From the NCBI RefSeq assembly GCF_018860745.1, contig NZ_JAHKPY010000002.1, forward strand, positions 688,618-752,617: a stretch of DNA of 64,000 bases, in the 5' to 3' direction. The notes beneath the pieces are model-generated. The model did no database searches and had not been told where the DNA came from. It saw only the letters and a list, made by a program, of their open reading frames with translations. Each line of letters starts with the position of its first letter. Position 1 is the stretch's first letter. The translations under genes were made by a program, and so were the position numbers. The stretch is from Zobellia uliginosa (GTDB lineage Bacteria; Bacteroidota; Bacteroidia; Flavobacteriales; Flavobacteriaceae). Below are positions 9,526 to 15,672 of this stretch, piece by piece.

Positions 9526-12000
9526 ATGAATTCATTAAAAAACATCTTTTCAATTTATACCAGCCAAGATAAAGATGTGCTACAGTATTTCTTACTCCAT
9601 TTACAATCCATAAAAAATAATGTGAACGTAGCTATTTGGAGTGATAATTCCGTTGATGATATAGCGCTGTGGAAATCAGCAGACCTATCTCGGGTAAATG
9701 AAGCAGATGTGTTTCCCATTTTATTGAGCAATGCATTTATGAATTCTGAATTTGTCAAAAGTGATGAATTTAAAATGGTGGTAGAGCAATATAAAGTGCA
9801 TGGGGCTGTAATAATTCCCATAATTCTTGATGATTGCTCTTGGGACGTCACTTTTACCTTTGATCATTATGATTTTAATTTTAATGAACTACAGGTATTT
9901 CACAAAACTGAAAATCCAATAAATAACGGAAATCCAACAGACATAGTTTTTACACAGGTTTCGTATTACATTATGGGTTTGCTCAATTCATTAACAAAAA
10001 AGAGTGTTCTAACAACGCCTATCGGTGCTGAGGAACAAAAGGAGTCGAGTTTGGTAAGTGAAGGGCAAATAGCATTTGATTTTTTTGAAGAAAGTGTTGC
10101 TGAGAATAAAGACGAGAATAAGATAAAAAATAACAAAGAAGCAGAGGTAAAAGAGCGGGTTGAAGAAGAGAATAAACTGCTTGAGGAGACAGAGGTTCGT
10201 GAGCAGATTATAAAGGAGAAATGGTTAAGGCAAAAAGCGGAAAACGAAAGAAAAATAGAGAAGGAGGCCGAGGCTAGGAGAGCAGTAGTTCAAGAAGAAA
10301 TCCGCGAAAGAGAATTTATAAAGGCACGTATAGCAATAGGACAAAAAAGACAGGGCCAAGTTGCCGAATCACTAAGCGAGTCAACTTGGGAAAAAGGGTA
10401 TGTTGAAACAGTTACTACACAAAGAATACCGAATAGAAAAAATAGCCTTGCTAAATATAATTATCGATTCAATAATAAGAATACGATTGAGGCCCGAAGT
10501 ATAGTTCCCGAAAGAAAACGGGTTATTAAAGAGCCAATAGTCCAATTAAAAGTAAAGAAGAAATTAGAGGAGAAGGTTGGGGAAACAACAATAAATCCAG
10601 TTAGAGAAACACAACCCAAAAAAGAATTGGAGGATGTAGTAGCGGTAGAACAAACAGCCACTAGAAAAACTGATCTTGCAAAATATAATTATCGCTTTGA
10701 TAATAAAAGAGAGGTAGAGACTTTAGCAGTAGAAAAAGAAAAATCGGACAAAGAAGAAACAAAGACCCAAATAAAAGTAGAGAGAAAAAAACGTCCTATA
10801 TTCCTTAAGGTCTTAGAAGAAACAGAATGGAAAAAGAATCTTGGAGAAAAAGTTTCCTCGCTGATAATAGTTGCGAAAGAAAGTATTAAAAAATATAAGC
10901 ACCTATTAGACCAAAAAATGGATGCTTGGGGTAAACAAGTCGTATCAGAAGAAAGATTGGACAAAGATGAATCAAAGCCCCAAATAAAAACAAAAGGAGA
11001 AAAACGCCCTTCAGCATTCAAGGCTTTAGGAGCAACGCAGTGGAAAAATAAATTTGGAGAAAGAGCTACATCATTTAAAACAGCTGCAAAAGAAAACCTT
11101 GCAAAATATAAAAACCTGTTGGTTGAAAAATTAAAGGTAAAAGCCAAAAGAGTTGTTTCGGAAGAAGAATCGGACCGCGAAGAACCAAAGTCGCAATTGG
11201 CGGTAGAGGAGAAAAAACGGACTATTCTAACAAAAAGATTACGCGCGGCTAAATTGAATATGAAGCTTAGTGAAAGTACTGCTGTACTTAAGAAAGCAGT
11301 TAAGAAGTATTCTAGCAGCATCCAAGATTCCCAGGTAAAAAATATAGCCGCAATTAATAAATTCTATAAAAAATCTAAGAAGAAAATTAGTACCGATAAA
11401 AAGACAAGAGTTCGTTCTGGGGTTTTAGTCGGGGCCCTTGTTGTTTTTATAGTATTAGCTTACATATTTATAGGAGATTCTGAAAAACAACCCTCTACTA
11501 CATTGTCGGAAATTGAGGAAGTAGCTATAGAAACGGAAGTAGTTGCCGATGCTACTGTTAAGACTAAGAATATTCAAGAGAATAGCATTGAGAGTAGTAA
11601 AGAAAATAGCGCAGCAGCTACCCTAAAACTTGATATTGGAGATACGTATAAAGGAGGTGTCATCTTTTCTGTTGACTCATCTAACAAAACGGGTAAAATC
11701 GCTTACGTGGAGGACAAAGGTCCAATGGCATGGAAAGACGCTATGAATATTCACGAACAATTAGGTGAAGGCTGGCGATTGCCCGAACTAGATGAATTAC
11801 GTCTCCTTTATAAGACTATAGGGCCGGGTGCTGATAACCAAGGCAACTTTGTAGCTGAGTTGTATTGGAGCGCCACACCATTTGATAAGCATCAAGCGCG
11901 TCTTGTTAAATTCAGCGATGGTAATGCTTCGTATCACTATAACAGTTCAGGAACGCATCGAAAATTTCGAGTCCGTGCTATTCGAGATTTCAAGCGATAG
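9526..12000 (+). CDS. TIR-domain / transmembrane / DUF1566 (Lcl) protein
   Basis: The 824-residue protein has four parts. Residues 1-155 are a TIR domain: IFSIYTSQDKD (strand A and BB loop region), VNVAIWSD, WKSADLSRVNEADVFPILLS, then NAFMNSEFVKSDEF with Glu81 at the position of the catalytic glutamate of NAD-cleaving TIRs. Residues 190-270 are a charged coiled coil. Residues 295-617 hold repeats: two copies of LAKYNYRF (308-315, 384-391), then three tandem units of about 72 residues (403-474, 475-545, 546-617). Residues 632-650 are one membrane helix. Residues 701-824 are a DUF1566/Lcl C-terminal domain with GWRLPELDELRLLY and LYWSAT. The topology suggests a cytosolic TIR linked to an outside or periplasmic sensor. 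The gene stands alone. A signalling or defence role is inference. Confidence 0.85.
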   Translation: MNSLKNIFSIYTSQDKDVLQYFLLHLQSIKNNVNVAIWSDNSVDDIALWKSADLSRVNEADVFPILLSNAFMNSEFVKSDEFKMVVEQYKVHGAVIIPIILDDCSWDVTFTFDHYDFNFNELQVFHKTENPINNGNPTDIVFTQVSYYIMGLLNSLTKKSVLTTPIGAEEQKESSLVSEGQIAFDFFEESVAENKDENKIKNNKEAEVKERVEEENKLLEETEVREQIIKEKWLRQKAENERKIEKEAEARRAVVQEEIREREFIKARIAIGQKRQGQVAESLSESTWEKGYVETVTTQRIPNRKNSLAKYNYRFNNKNTIEARSIVPERKRVIKEPIVQLKVKKKLEEKVGETTINPVRETQPKKELEDVVAVEQTATRKTDLAKYNYRFDNKREVETLAVEKEKSDKEETKTQIKVERKKRPIFLKVLEETEWKKNLGEKVSSLIIVAKESIKKYKHLLDQKMDAWGKQVVSEERLDKDESKPQIKTKGEKRPSAFKALGATQWKNKFGERATSFKTAAKENLAKYKNLLVEKLKVKAKRVVSEEESDREEPKSQLAVEEKKRTILTKRLRAAKLNMKLSESTAVLKKAVKKYSSSIQDSQVKNIAAINKFYKKSKKKISTDKKTRVRSGVLVGALVVFIVLAYIFIGDSEKQPSTTLSEIEEVAIETEVVADATVKTKNIQENSIESSKENSAAATLKLDIGDTYKGGVIFSVDSSNKTGKIAYVEDKGPMAWKDAMNIHEQLGEGWRLPELDELRLLYKTIGPGADNQGNFVAELYWSATPFDKHQARLVKFSDGNASYHYNSSGTHRKFRVRAIRDFKR

Positions 12001-12277
12001 TTTTTGACCAATCTTGTTGATGACATTATCCCGGTGCCCGTGTGTATTGAAAATTTTAGGGTGTCCAGCAGCTTTTTCTTGGTTTATTTGTACTGGTTAC
12101 TTCCCGATACAATAAGTGCTACTCATAGTGAGCATAGGGGGTAGGGGAGTTTGAGGTACAAATGAGGTACACTACAATGGTTTCCTTTGACTGGATGTTG
12201 GTTGATAATCCCTGTTTATAACTTTCAAAAGGTTAAATAAAAAAATTATGGAAGAACCAACAATCTGAACACTTGGT

Positions 12278-12309
12278 ATTAATACGCAAAAACTATTTTA
12301 CGAATTAAT
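12278..12309. promoter_or_regulatory. Inverted repeat with TACGCAA-type half sites
   Basis: Arms ATTAATACGCAAAA and TTTTACGAATTAAT are complementary at 12 of 14 positions around the spacer ACTA. The core TACGCAA resembles the arms of the inverted repeats at 14313 and 21756, so it could be a weaker site for the same regulator. It lies downstream of both adjacent genes, which makes a promoter role uncertain. A decayed version exists in the right repeat copy. Confidence 0.4.
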
Positions 12310-12375
12310 ATTAGGTCAAAAAAAGGACAAAGTTTAATTTGACGACTTTTTGTTAATGCCTTAGAATCGTTCAAT

Positions 12376-12405
12376 AAAAAATGCGCCAACTCTCGCTGAC
12401 GCATT
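12376..12405 (-). terminator. Rho-independent terminator of the slipin gene
   Basis: Read on the minus strand, AATGCGTCA pairs with TGGCGCATT (9 bp with one G-T pair, 8-base loop) and is followed by a T run. It begins 10 bases after the slipin stop. Confidence 0.8.
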
Positions 12406-12414
12406 CTAACCAAC

Positions 12415-13515
12415 TTACTTATTGACGGAGAAAATCTCTTTCAATTGTTTCACAACACCTCCGTTTCCAGAGACCGTGATTTCACCGATTCTCTCGGCGA
12501 TTTTTTCAACGTATTCCATTTCCTTCAGCTTGAAGAGCATTTCGTTGTCTTCCATCAGTTTTGCGGTGTTCAGCAAACTTCTGGTCGACGCCGATTCTTC
12601 ACGTCGGGTAATGATATTCGCTTGAGCTCTTTTTTGAGCCACCAAAACTTGGTTCATGATATCTTTCATTTCACCAGGCAAGATTACATCACGGATACCG
12701 CAGCTCAAAACTTCAACACCCAATTGGGTAGCGGCTGTCTTGATATCGCCAAACACAGCTTCCGCGATGCTTTCTTTACGCTCTAGAAGTTCATCTAGCG
12801 TATAGGTGCCGATATACGCACGTAATACCAATTGCATAGCGATATACAATTGCTTCTCGTAGTCTTTGCTTCCTAGTAAGGCCTTTTCGATATCTATAAC
12901 TTTATACTGTGTATAGAAGTTGATACGAATAGCAGCCTTGTCTTTAGTCAACAGTTCTTGACCAGAAATCTCCAATTGCAATTGACGCATATCTGCCTTG
13001 GCAATTTTGATGGAGATGTCATTTTTCCAGAAATGGTATGCACCACTTTCGAGAGTCTTGACATAAACATCATCAACCAAAAGAACAGCTTTTTCATATG
13101 CTGCAACTTCTAAAACACGAACATAAGGACGCAATAGTGTATGACCCAACATTGCTTTGCTGATAGTCTCAGTGATATAGATTTTACTCAAATCAGCCAT
13201 CACGAACTCATACTTTAGCAAGCTTTTCCAAAAGGCATACTTACCAGCTGTCAAGACCTGCTTCAAGTTTCCGTTTTCAGAAACTAAAGCCAGTTCAGCA
13301 TCTTTAACTTCGATAATATGCAACATCGCTTCCAAACTTTGGTCCTGTAGCAAGATTTCTAATGCTATAGGAGCAACAAAGGCTTTGGTAAGGTCATAAA
13401 TCATAACCGCATTTCTAAAACCTACCCAATGTGTACCTTGGGTAATTACTTTTTGGTAATCGCCTCTTTTGAAGACCAAACCTACTTTTCCTGCATTAAT
13501 TCTTACTCTTTTCAT
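12415..13515 (-). CDS. Slipin-type SPFH/Band 7 protein
   Basis: A 366-residue protein with two halves. Residues 1-130 contain an N-terminal module with VGLVFKRGDYQKVITQG and a second copy-like segment AELALVSENGNLKQVLTAG. From about residue 140 comes the SPFH domain, with LVLRAYIGTYTLDELLERKE, GVEVLSCGIRDVILPGEMKD and the helical stretch VLVAQKRAQANIITRREESA typical of slipins. There is no clear membrane helix, unlike eukaryotic stomatins. SPFH proteins form oligomeric scaffolds at membranes; slipins are known to be encoded near rtcB in other bacteria. Here the gene ends the minus-strand side of the RNA-repair island, downstream of the tRNA array. Its 3' end has a decayed duplicate at 26243-26297. 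Confidence 0.85.
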   Translation of the reverse strand: MKRVRINAGKVGLVFKRGDYQKVITQGTHWVGFRNAVMIYDLTKAFVAPIALEILLQDQSLEAMLHIIEVKDAELALVSENGNLKQVLTAGKYAFWKSLLKYEFVMADLSKIYITETISKAMLGHTLLRPYVRVLEVAAYEKAVLLVDDVYVKTLESGAYHFWKNDISIKIAKADMRQLQLEISGQELLTKDKAAIRINFYTQYKVIDIEKALLGSKDYEKQLYIAMQLVLRAYIGTYTLDELLERKESIAEAVFGDIKTAATQLGVEVLSCGIRDVILPGEMKDIMNQVLVAQKRAQANIITRREESASTRSLLNTAKLMEDNEMLFKLKEMEYVEKIAERIGEITVSGNGGVVKQLKEIFSVNK

Positions 13516-13896
13516 TACTTAAAATTTGTGTCCGCCAGTCTAGTGACGGACGAACGAGTTAAACTATTATCATGTATTACTATTTGTTCTATTTAAAAAA
13601 AACAGCAGGTGCATATCATCTTTCTGATACGGAAATACTGGTTTTTGATACTTGTTACAATTCGTTTTATAGCATGCGTCCGATTGTGCTACTAATAATA
13701 TTGTTATCAGTTTTCCAGAAGGAAGGATGACCAAAAAAGGATTTGCCTTTCACATCAAAAAATCACCATCTCAAAGTAGCTTCATGATTGTCTTTACTTC
13801 CCTTAGGAAACAATTACTGATCTACAGCTACTGCTTTTTGTCATTTTAAGCCTAACAGGGCTTGGTAATCAGTTTTAAAAGATGATTAGCTTTAGG
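13516..13896 (-). other. Leader region of slipin, with hairpin at 13530-13551
   Basis: About 380 bases between the last tRNA piece and slipin. A hairpin (GTCCGTCA with TGGCGGAC, 8 bp including one G-T, 6-base loop) lies 15 bases before the slipin ATG and would be in its mRNA leader. A weaker hairpin AAGCC/GGCTT near 13848-13863 follows the array. No protein gene is supported. Confidence 0.5.
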
Positions 13897-13939
13897 CTAC
13901 ATTATGAGTGTAGTGCTCTACCAACTGAGCTAAAGGGCC
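13897..13939 (-). tRNA. 5' half of a tRNA with CAT (Met/Ile2) anticodon
   Basis: On the minus strand: acceptor strand GGCCCTT, TA, a perfect D arm (GCTC/GAGC), then a perfect anticodon arm CTACA-CTCATAA-TGTAG with anticodon CAT. After that the sequence has no variable loop, T arm or matching 3' acceptor strand. A partly complementary 3' half (T arm plus AAGAGGCC) lies upstream, not downstream, so the order of halves is reversed. Confidence 0.7.
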
Positions 13940-13949
13940 TAAAAAAGGT

Positions 13950-14012
13950 GGCCTCTTGCAGGAGTCGAACCTGCGCGTCCTTCTGTTGTTCTAACCGCTG
14001 AACTACAATCCC
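13950..14012 (-). tRNA. Chimeric or permuted tRNA piece with shortened anticodon region
   Basis: It starts as a normal tRNA (GGGATTG, TA, D arm GTTC/GAAC) and ends as one (T arm GCAGG-TTCGACT-CCTGC). Only 13 bases separate the two arms, where about 23 are needed, and its own acceptor strands (GGGATTG and AAGAGGC) cannot pair. The 5' part pairs perfectly with the 3' half just upstream; the 3' part fits better with the Met 5' half just downstream. Confidence 0.65.
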
Positions 14013-14014
14013 AA

Positions 14015-14045
14015 TGGGATTGATGGGAATCGAACCCATGACTCA
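14015..14045 (-). tRNA. 3' half of a tRNA (T arm and acceptor strand)
   Basis: It contains the T arm ATGGG-TTCGATT-CCCAT, acceptor strand CAATCCC and discriminator A, but no 5' half before it. Instead, upstream is a hairpin (GATTGTTT/AAACAATC, 14053-14076). Two bases after its end begins GGGATTG, its perfect 7-bp acceptor partner. Confidence 0.65.
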
Positions 14046-14117
14046 CAGAGTGGTGATTGTTTTTTGGTAAACAATCGAAACCATCAAGTCAAGTTGTACA
14101 TGAAGACATTATACTTC

Positions 14118-14276
14118 TCAGTAAAACTTCATACAATAGTGCCCTACAGAAACACCCAACAAGACTAGCTTGATATTGTTATTCCTGCCAAGGCAGGAAA
14201 GTATTTTAATGAACTTTTGTAAAGCCTCACAACACTCCTTGTTGCTATGAGGCACTACCACAAAACATGTTTCCAT
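14118..14276 (-). CDS. Possible 52-residue small protein in the array spacer
   Basis: An ATG at 14276 opens a 52-codon frame starting METCFVVVPHSNKECCEALQ. The opening faintly recalls small proteins of about 90 residues that start with a VxxPHxxxEC phrase, of which this would be a shortened form. The frame covers two good hairpins (14182-14199 and 14224-14253), so the region may instead be structured RNA. I rate coding as uncertain. Confidence 0.25.
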   Translation of the reverse strand: METCFVVVPHSNKECCEALQKFIKILSCLGRNNNIKLVLLGVSVGHYCMKFY

Positions 14277-14312
14277 GAGCTTGTTTTTAATTACATGACA
14301 AAAGTGAAACTG

Positions 14313-14337
14313 TACTACGCAACTATTGTGCGTAGTA
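14313..14337. promoter_or_regulatory. Candidate operator: perfect 9-bp inverted repeat
   Basis: TACTACGCA and TGCGTAGTA are perfect inverted arms around a 7-base spacer. The right part and flank (TGCGTAGTAAAA) recur almost unchanged at 21756-21780, in the divergent promoter region of rtcB and the WYL regulator. Two such copies in one island suggest a shared binding site, most simply for the WYL protein. Confidence 0.55.
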
Positions 14338-14357
14338 AAATATTCTTTTGCTTTTTG

Positions 14358-14430
14358 TGGAACAGACAGGACTCGAATCTGTATCGTCGAATCTTCAATC
14401 CGCCGCATTGACCATCTTTGCTACTGTTCC
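14358..14430 (-). tRNA. tRNA-Phe(GAA), imperfect stems
   Basis: Acceptor GGAACAG/CTGTTCC is perfect, discriminator A. The anticodon loop TTGAAGA gives GAA. One pair in the anticodon stem (27:43 G-A) and one in the T stem (A-C) do not match. CCA is not encoded. Confidence 0.8.
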
Positions 14431-14435
14431 CTCTT

Positions 14436-14509
14436 GGGTGTACTCCGGGACTCGAACCCTGTTCCTCCCGTTCACAGCGGGGCGCTTTACCGGATAAGCT
14501 AGAGACACC
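14436..14509 (-). tRNA. tRNA-His(GTG), with mismatches
   Basis: Anticodon loop CTGTGAA gives GTG. The histidine identity pair G-1 with C73 is present if the acceptor is taken as GTGTCTC; the 3' strand then has a bulged T. Mismatches also occur in the anticodon stem (C-A) and T stem (A-G). It looks functional but degraded. Confidence 0.75.
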
Positions 14510-14514
14510 ATATG

Positions 14515-14586
14515 AAAACCCGAAAGGATTTGAACCTTTACAACAAGAATCAAAATCTTGTATGCTAACCGTTACATCACGGGTCT
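14515..14586 (-). tRNA. tRNA-Gln(TTG)
   Basis: All four arms form. Acceptor AGACCCG/CGGGTTT, anticodon arm CAAGA-TTTTGAT-TCTTG with TTG, T arm AAAGG-TTCAAAT-CCTTT. Spacing to neighbours is 5 bases on each side. Confidence 0.9.
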
Positions 14587-14591
14587 ATTTG

Positions 14592-14663
14592 CAAGCTTAA
14601 CAAGATTTGAACTCATACCTCAGGTTTAGAAATCCTGCGTGCTATCCATTACACCATAAGCTT
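14592..14663 (-). tRNA. tRNA-Arg(TCT)
   Basis: Acceptor AAGCTTA/TAAGCTT is perfect, discriminator G. Anticodon loop TTTCTAA gives TCT. The innermost anticodon-stem pair is A-A; the T stem contains two G-T pairs. Confidence 0.85.
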
Positions 14664-14668
14664 AATTG

Positions 14669-14742
14669 TACCCCACTCAAGATTCGAACTTGGACTTGAA
14701 GGATTTTAAGTCCTTTGCCTCTGCCAGTTGGGCTAGTGGGGC
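14669..14742 (-). tRNA. tRNA with Leu anticodon TAA, short variable loop
   Basis: Acceptor GCCCCAC/GTGGGGT, D arm GCC/GGC, perfect anticodon stem AAGGA/TCCTT with loop CTTAAAA, discriminator A as in tRNA-Leu. The variable region is only 5 bases (CAAGT). Bacterial tRNA-Leu normally has a long variable arm, so this is an unusual class I form. Confidence 0.85.
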
Positions 14743-14746
14743 ATTG

Positions 14747-14819
14747 TACAGGGAGAGAGATTCGAACTCTCAGACTACTGGTTCTAAACCAGCTGCGGTT
14801 GCCATTTCGCCATCCCTGC
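14747..14819 (-). tRNA. tRNA with Leu anticodon TAG, short variable loop
   Basis: Acceptor GCAGGGA/TCCCTGT, D arm GCG/CGC, anticodon arm GCTGG-TTTAGAA-CCAGT, T arm GAGAG/CTCTC, discriminator A. As in its neighbour, the variable loop has 5 bases (AGTCT) where tRNA-Leu should have a long arm. Confidence 0.87.
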
Positions 14820-14823
14820 ATTG

Positions 14824-14896
14824 CTGAGGCATTAGGAATCGAACCTAAAACTTCCGTGTTAACAGCACGGTACTCTACCTATTGAGTTATACCTCA
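14824..14896 (-). tRNA. tRNA-Asn(GTT)
   Basis: Acceptor TGAGGTA/TGCCTCA, D arm ACTC/GAGT, perfect anticodon arm CCGTG-CTGTTAA-CACGG, T arm TTAGG/CCTAA, discriminator G as expected for Asn. Confidence 0.93.
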
Positions 14897-14901
14897 CTTT
14901 G

Positions 14902-14973
14902 TACTCTGTAGGGGAATCGAACCCCTATTTCCTGATAGAAAGTCAGGCGTACTAACCGTTATACGAACAGAGC
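14902..14973 (-). tRNA. tRNA-Glu(TTC)
   Basis: Acceptor GCTCTGT/ACAGAGT, D arm GTA/TAC, perfect anticodon arm CCTGA-CTTTCTA-TCAGG, T arm AGGGG/CCCCT, discriminator A. Confidence 0.92.
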
Positions 14974-14977
14974 AAAT

Positions 14978-15060
14978 GTCTGAGAAGCAAGATTGACTTC
15001 GTCTTTCTTGCAACTACTCCTTGTTAATCAAATTCAAGTAAACTTGATTTGATTAAGTCG
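14978..15060 (-). other. tRNA-Pro 3'-end fragment and 15-bp hairpin
   Basis: The minus strand carries CTTGCTTCTCAGA, identical to the 3' end of the adjacent tRNA-Pro, with the T-stem strand GCAAG kept but the T loop replaced by about 15 other bases. Just upstream (15024-15056) an almost perfect inverted repeat of 15 bp with a 2-base loop fills the gap. It looks like a partial duplicate of tRNA-Pro. Confidence 0.6.
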
Positions 15061-15132
15061 TCTGAGAAGCAAGATTCGAACTTGCGACCTCCCGCGTCCA
15101 AGGCGGGTAAACAACCACCGTTATCTTCCCAG
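15061..15132 (-). tRNA. tRNA-Pro(TGG)
   Basis: Acceptor CTGGGAA/TTCTCAG (one G-T), short D stem AAC/GTT, perfect anticodon arm CCCGC-CTTGGAC-GCGGG, T arm GCAAG/CTTGC, discriminator A as expected for Pro. Confidence 0.88.
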
Positions 15133-15137
15133 TTTTG

Positions 15138-15210
15138 CAGTACCGACGGGACTCGAACCCGTACCTTTCCGATAGACAGTCGGGCGCTCTAGCCTTTGAA
15201 CTACGGTACT
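15138..15210 (-). tRNA. tRNA-Asp(GTC)
   Basis: Acceptor AGTACCG/CGGTACT perfect, D arm GTTC/GAGC, anticodon loop CTGTCTA with one outer C-A mismatch in the stem, T arm ACGGG/CCCGT, discriminator G as expected for Asp. Confidence 0.9.
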
Positions 15211-15214
15211 AAAG

Positions 15215-15297
15215 TGGAAGCAGTAGGACTCGAACCTACATGTCATTTTTGAATCTGATTTACAGTCAGGCGAGCCAGCCAGTTGCTCAATACTTCC
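15215..15297 (-). tRNA. tRNA-Tyr(GTA)
   Basis: Acceptor GGAAGTA/TGCTTCC, D arm GAGC/GCTC, anticodon loop CTGTAAA, long variable region of about 14 bases as bacterial tRNA-Tyr requires, T arm GTAGG/CCTAC, discriminator A. One outer C-A mismatch in the anticodon stem. Confidence 0.9.
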
Positions 15298-15305
15298 ATT
15301 TTTAG

Positions 15306-15378
15306 AGACAAGGATGAGATTCGAACTCATAAAGAACGGATTTGCAGTCCGCCACCTTAACCATTCAGCCACCTTGTC
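15306..15378 (-). tRNA. tRNA-Cys(GCA)
   Basis: Acceptor GACAAGG/CCTTGTC perfect, anticodon arm GCGGA-CTGCAAA-TCCGT, T arm ATGAG/CTCAT, discriminator T, the identity base of tRNA-Cys. Confidence 0.92.
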
Positions 15379-15385
15379 AATTTGG

Positions 15386-15472
15386 CGGAGGGCAAAGGAA
15401 TTGAACCTTCACTACCTTATGGTAGACTCGCTTAGCAGGCGAGCGCAACAAACCAGTATTTGCCTACCCTCC
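15386..15472 (-). tRNA. tRNA-Ser(GCT)
   Basis: Acceptor GGAGGGT/GCCCTCC, D arm GCA/TGC, perfect anticodon arm CTCGC-CTGCTAA-GCGAG, long variable arm with stem CTACC/GGTAG, T arm GAAGG/CCTTT, discriminator G as expected for Ser. Confidence 0.93.
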
Positions 15473-15475
15473 AAT

Positions 15476-15546
15476 TGCTTCAGCCGCGGGAGTCCAATTT
15501 CCCAGACTGGCAGAGAACCTGCATGTGCCGTTATCCGCTAACACCT
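15476..15546 (-). other. Degenerate tRNA-like sequence at the head of the array
   Basis: A tRNA-sized stretch 4 bases from tRNA-Ser has a possible anticodon hairpin (GCAG/CTGC) and a GGGA/TCCC hairpin with a T-loop-like ATTGGACT, but the acceptor strands do not pair and the T loop lacks TTC. Probably a decayed tRNA; the specificity cannot be read. Confidence 0.45.
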
Positions 15547-15641
15547 TTATTCATTTTTAATTATTCGCCTGCCCGGTTCGGGCCAAGAGTGTGGCCACCG
15601 CCCTTTGGCTTGCTCTTCCTTTTTTCAAAAAATAATGCGCA
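15547..15641 (-). promoter_or_regulatory. Region upstream of the tRNA array
   Basis: The array on the minus strand must be transcribed from here or from read-through of the terminator at 15642. The stretch 15560-15612 is GC-rich and holds a hairpin GCCCG-AAC-CGGGC. I see no promoter that fits the Bacteroidota consensus well. Confidence 0.35.
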
Positions 15642-15672
15642 TAAAAAAAGCATCTCGTTATCGGAGATGCTT
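15642..15672 (-). terminator. Terminator of predicted small RNA 1
   Basis: Perfect 9-bp stem AAGCATCTC/GAGATGCTT with a 7-base loop, followed on the minus strand by seven T. Confidence 0.85.

Larger units (their letters stand above)
12106..12466. repeat. Direct repeat copy A flanking the RNA-repair island
   Basis: This stretch aligns over its whole length with 25934-26297 in the same orientation. Matching blocks include gtaggggagtt, gtacactacaatggttt, aatctgaaca, ttaatacgcaaaaacta, agaatcgtt and gagaaaatctctt. It spans the region downstream of slipin and the last 50 bases or so of the slipin gene. Copy A has the intact gene end and terminator and is therefore the less decayed copy. Confidence 0.85.
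14046..14357 (-). other. Spacer inside the tRNA array with several hairpins
   Basis: This 310-base spacer interrupts the tightly packed array. It holds an 8-bp hairpin (TTCCTGCC/GGCAGGAA, 14182-14199), a two-part hairpin (GCCTCA-CAACA with TGTTG-CTA-TGAGGC, 14224-14253) and the inverted repeat at 14313. It may be a leader or small RNA preceding the broken tRNA pieces and slipin. Confidence 0.45.

Noticed and set aside
10689-11321. Minus-strand 210-codon frame inside the TIR gene
   Set aside because: Antisense of the lysine/glutamate-rich repeats; a serine/phenylalanine-rich shadow.
14015-14076. Group I intron or archaeal-type intron in the broken tRNA
   Set aside because: The inserted or missing parts are too short and lack intron core elements; permutation or deletion explains the halves better.
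15121-15372. Minus-strand open frame of 83 codons with a tidy-looking protein
   Set aside because: It runs through the Asp, Tyr and Cys tRNA genes; its peptide is the translation of tRNA sequence, a known false gene type.
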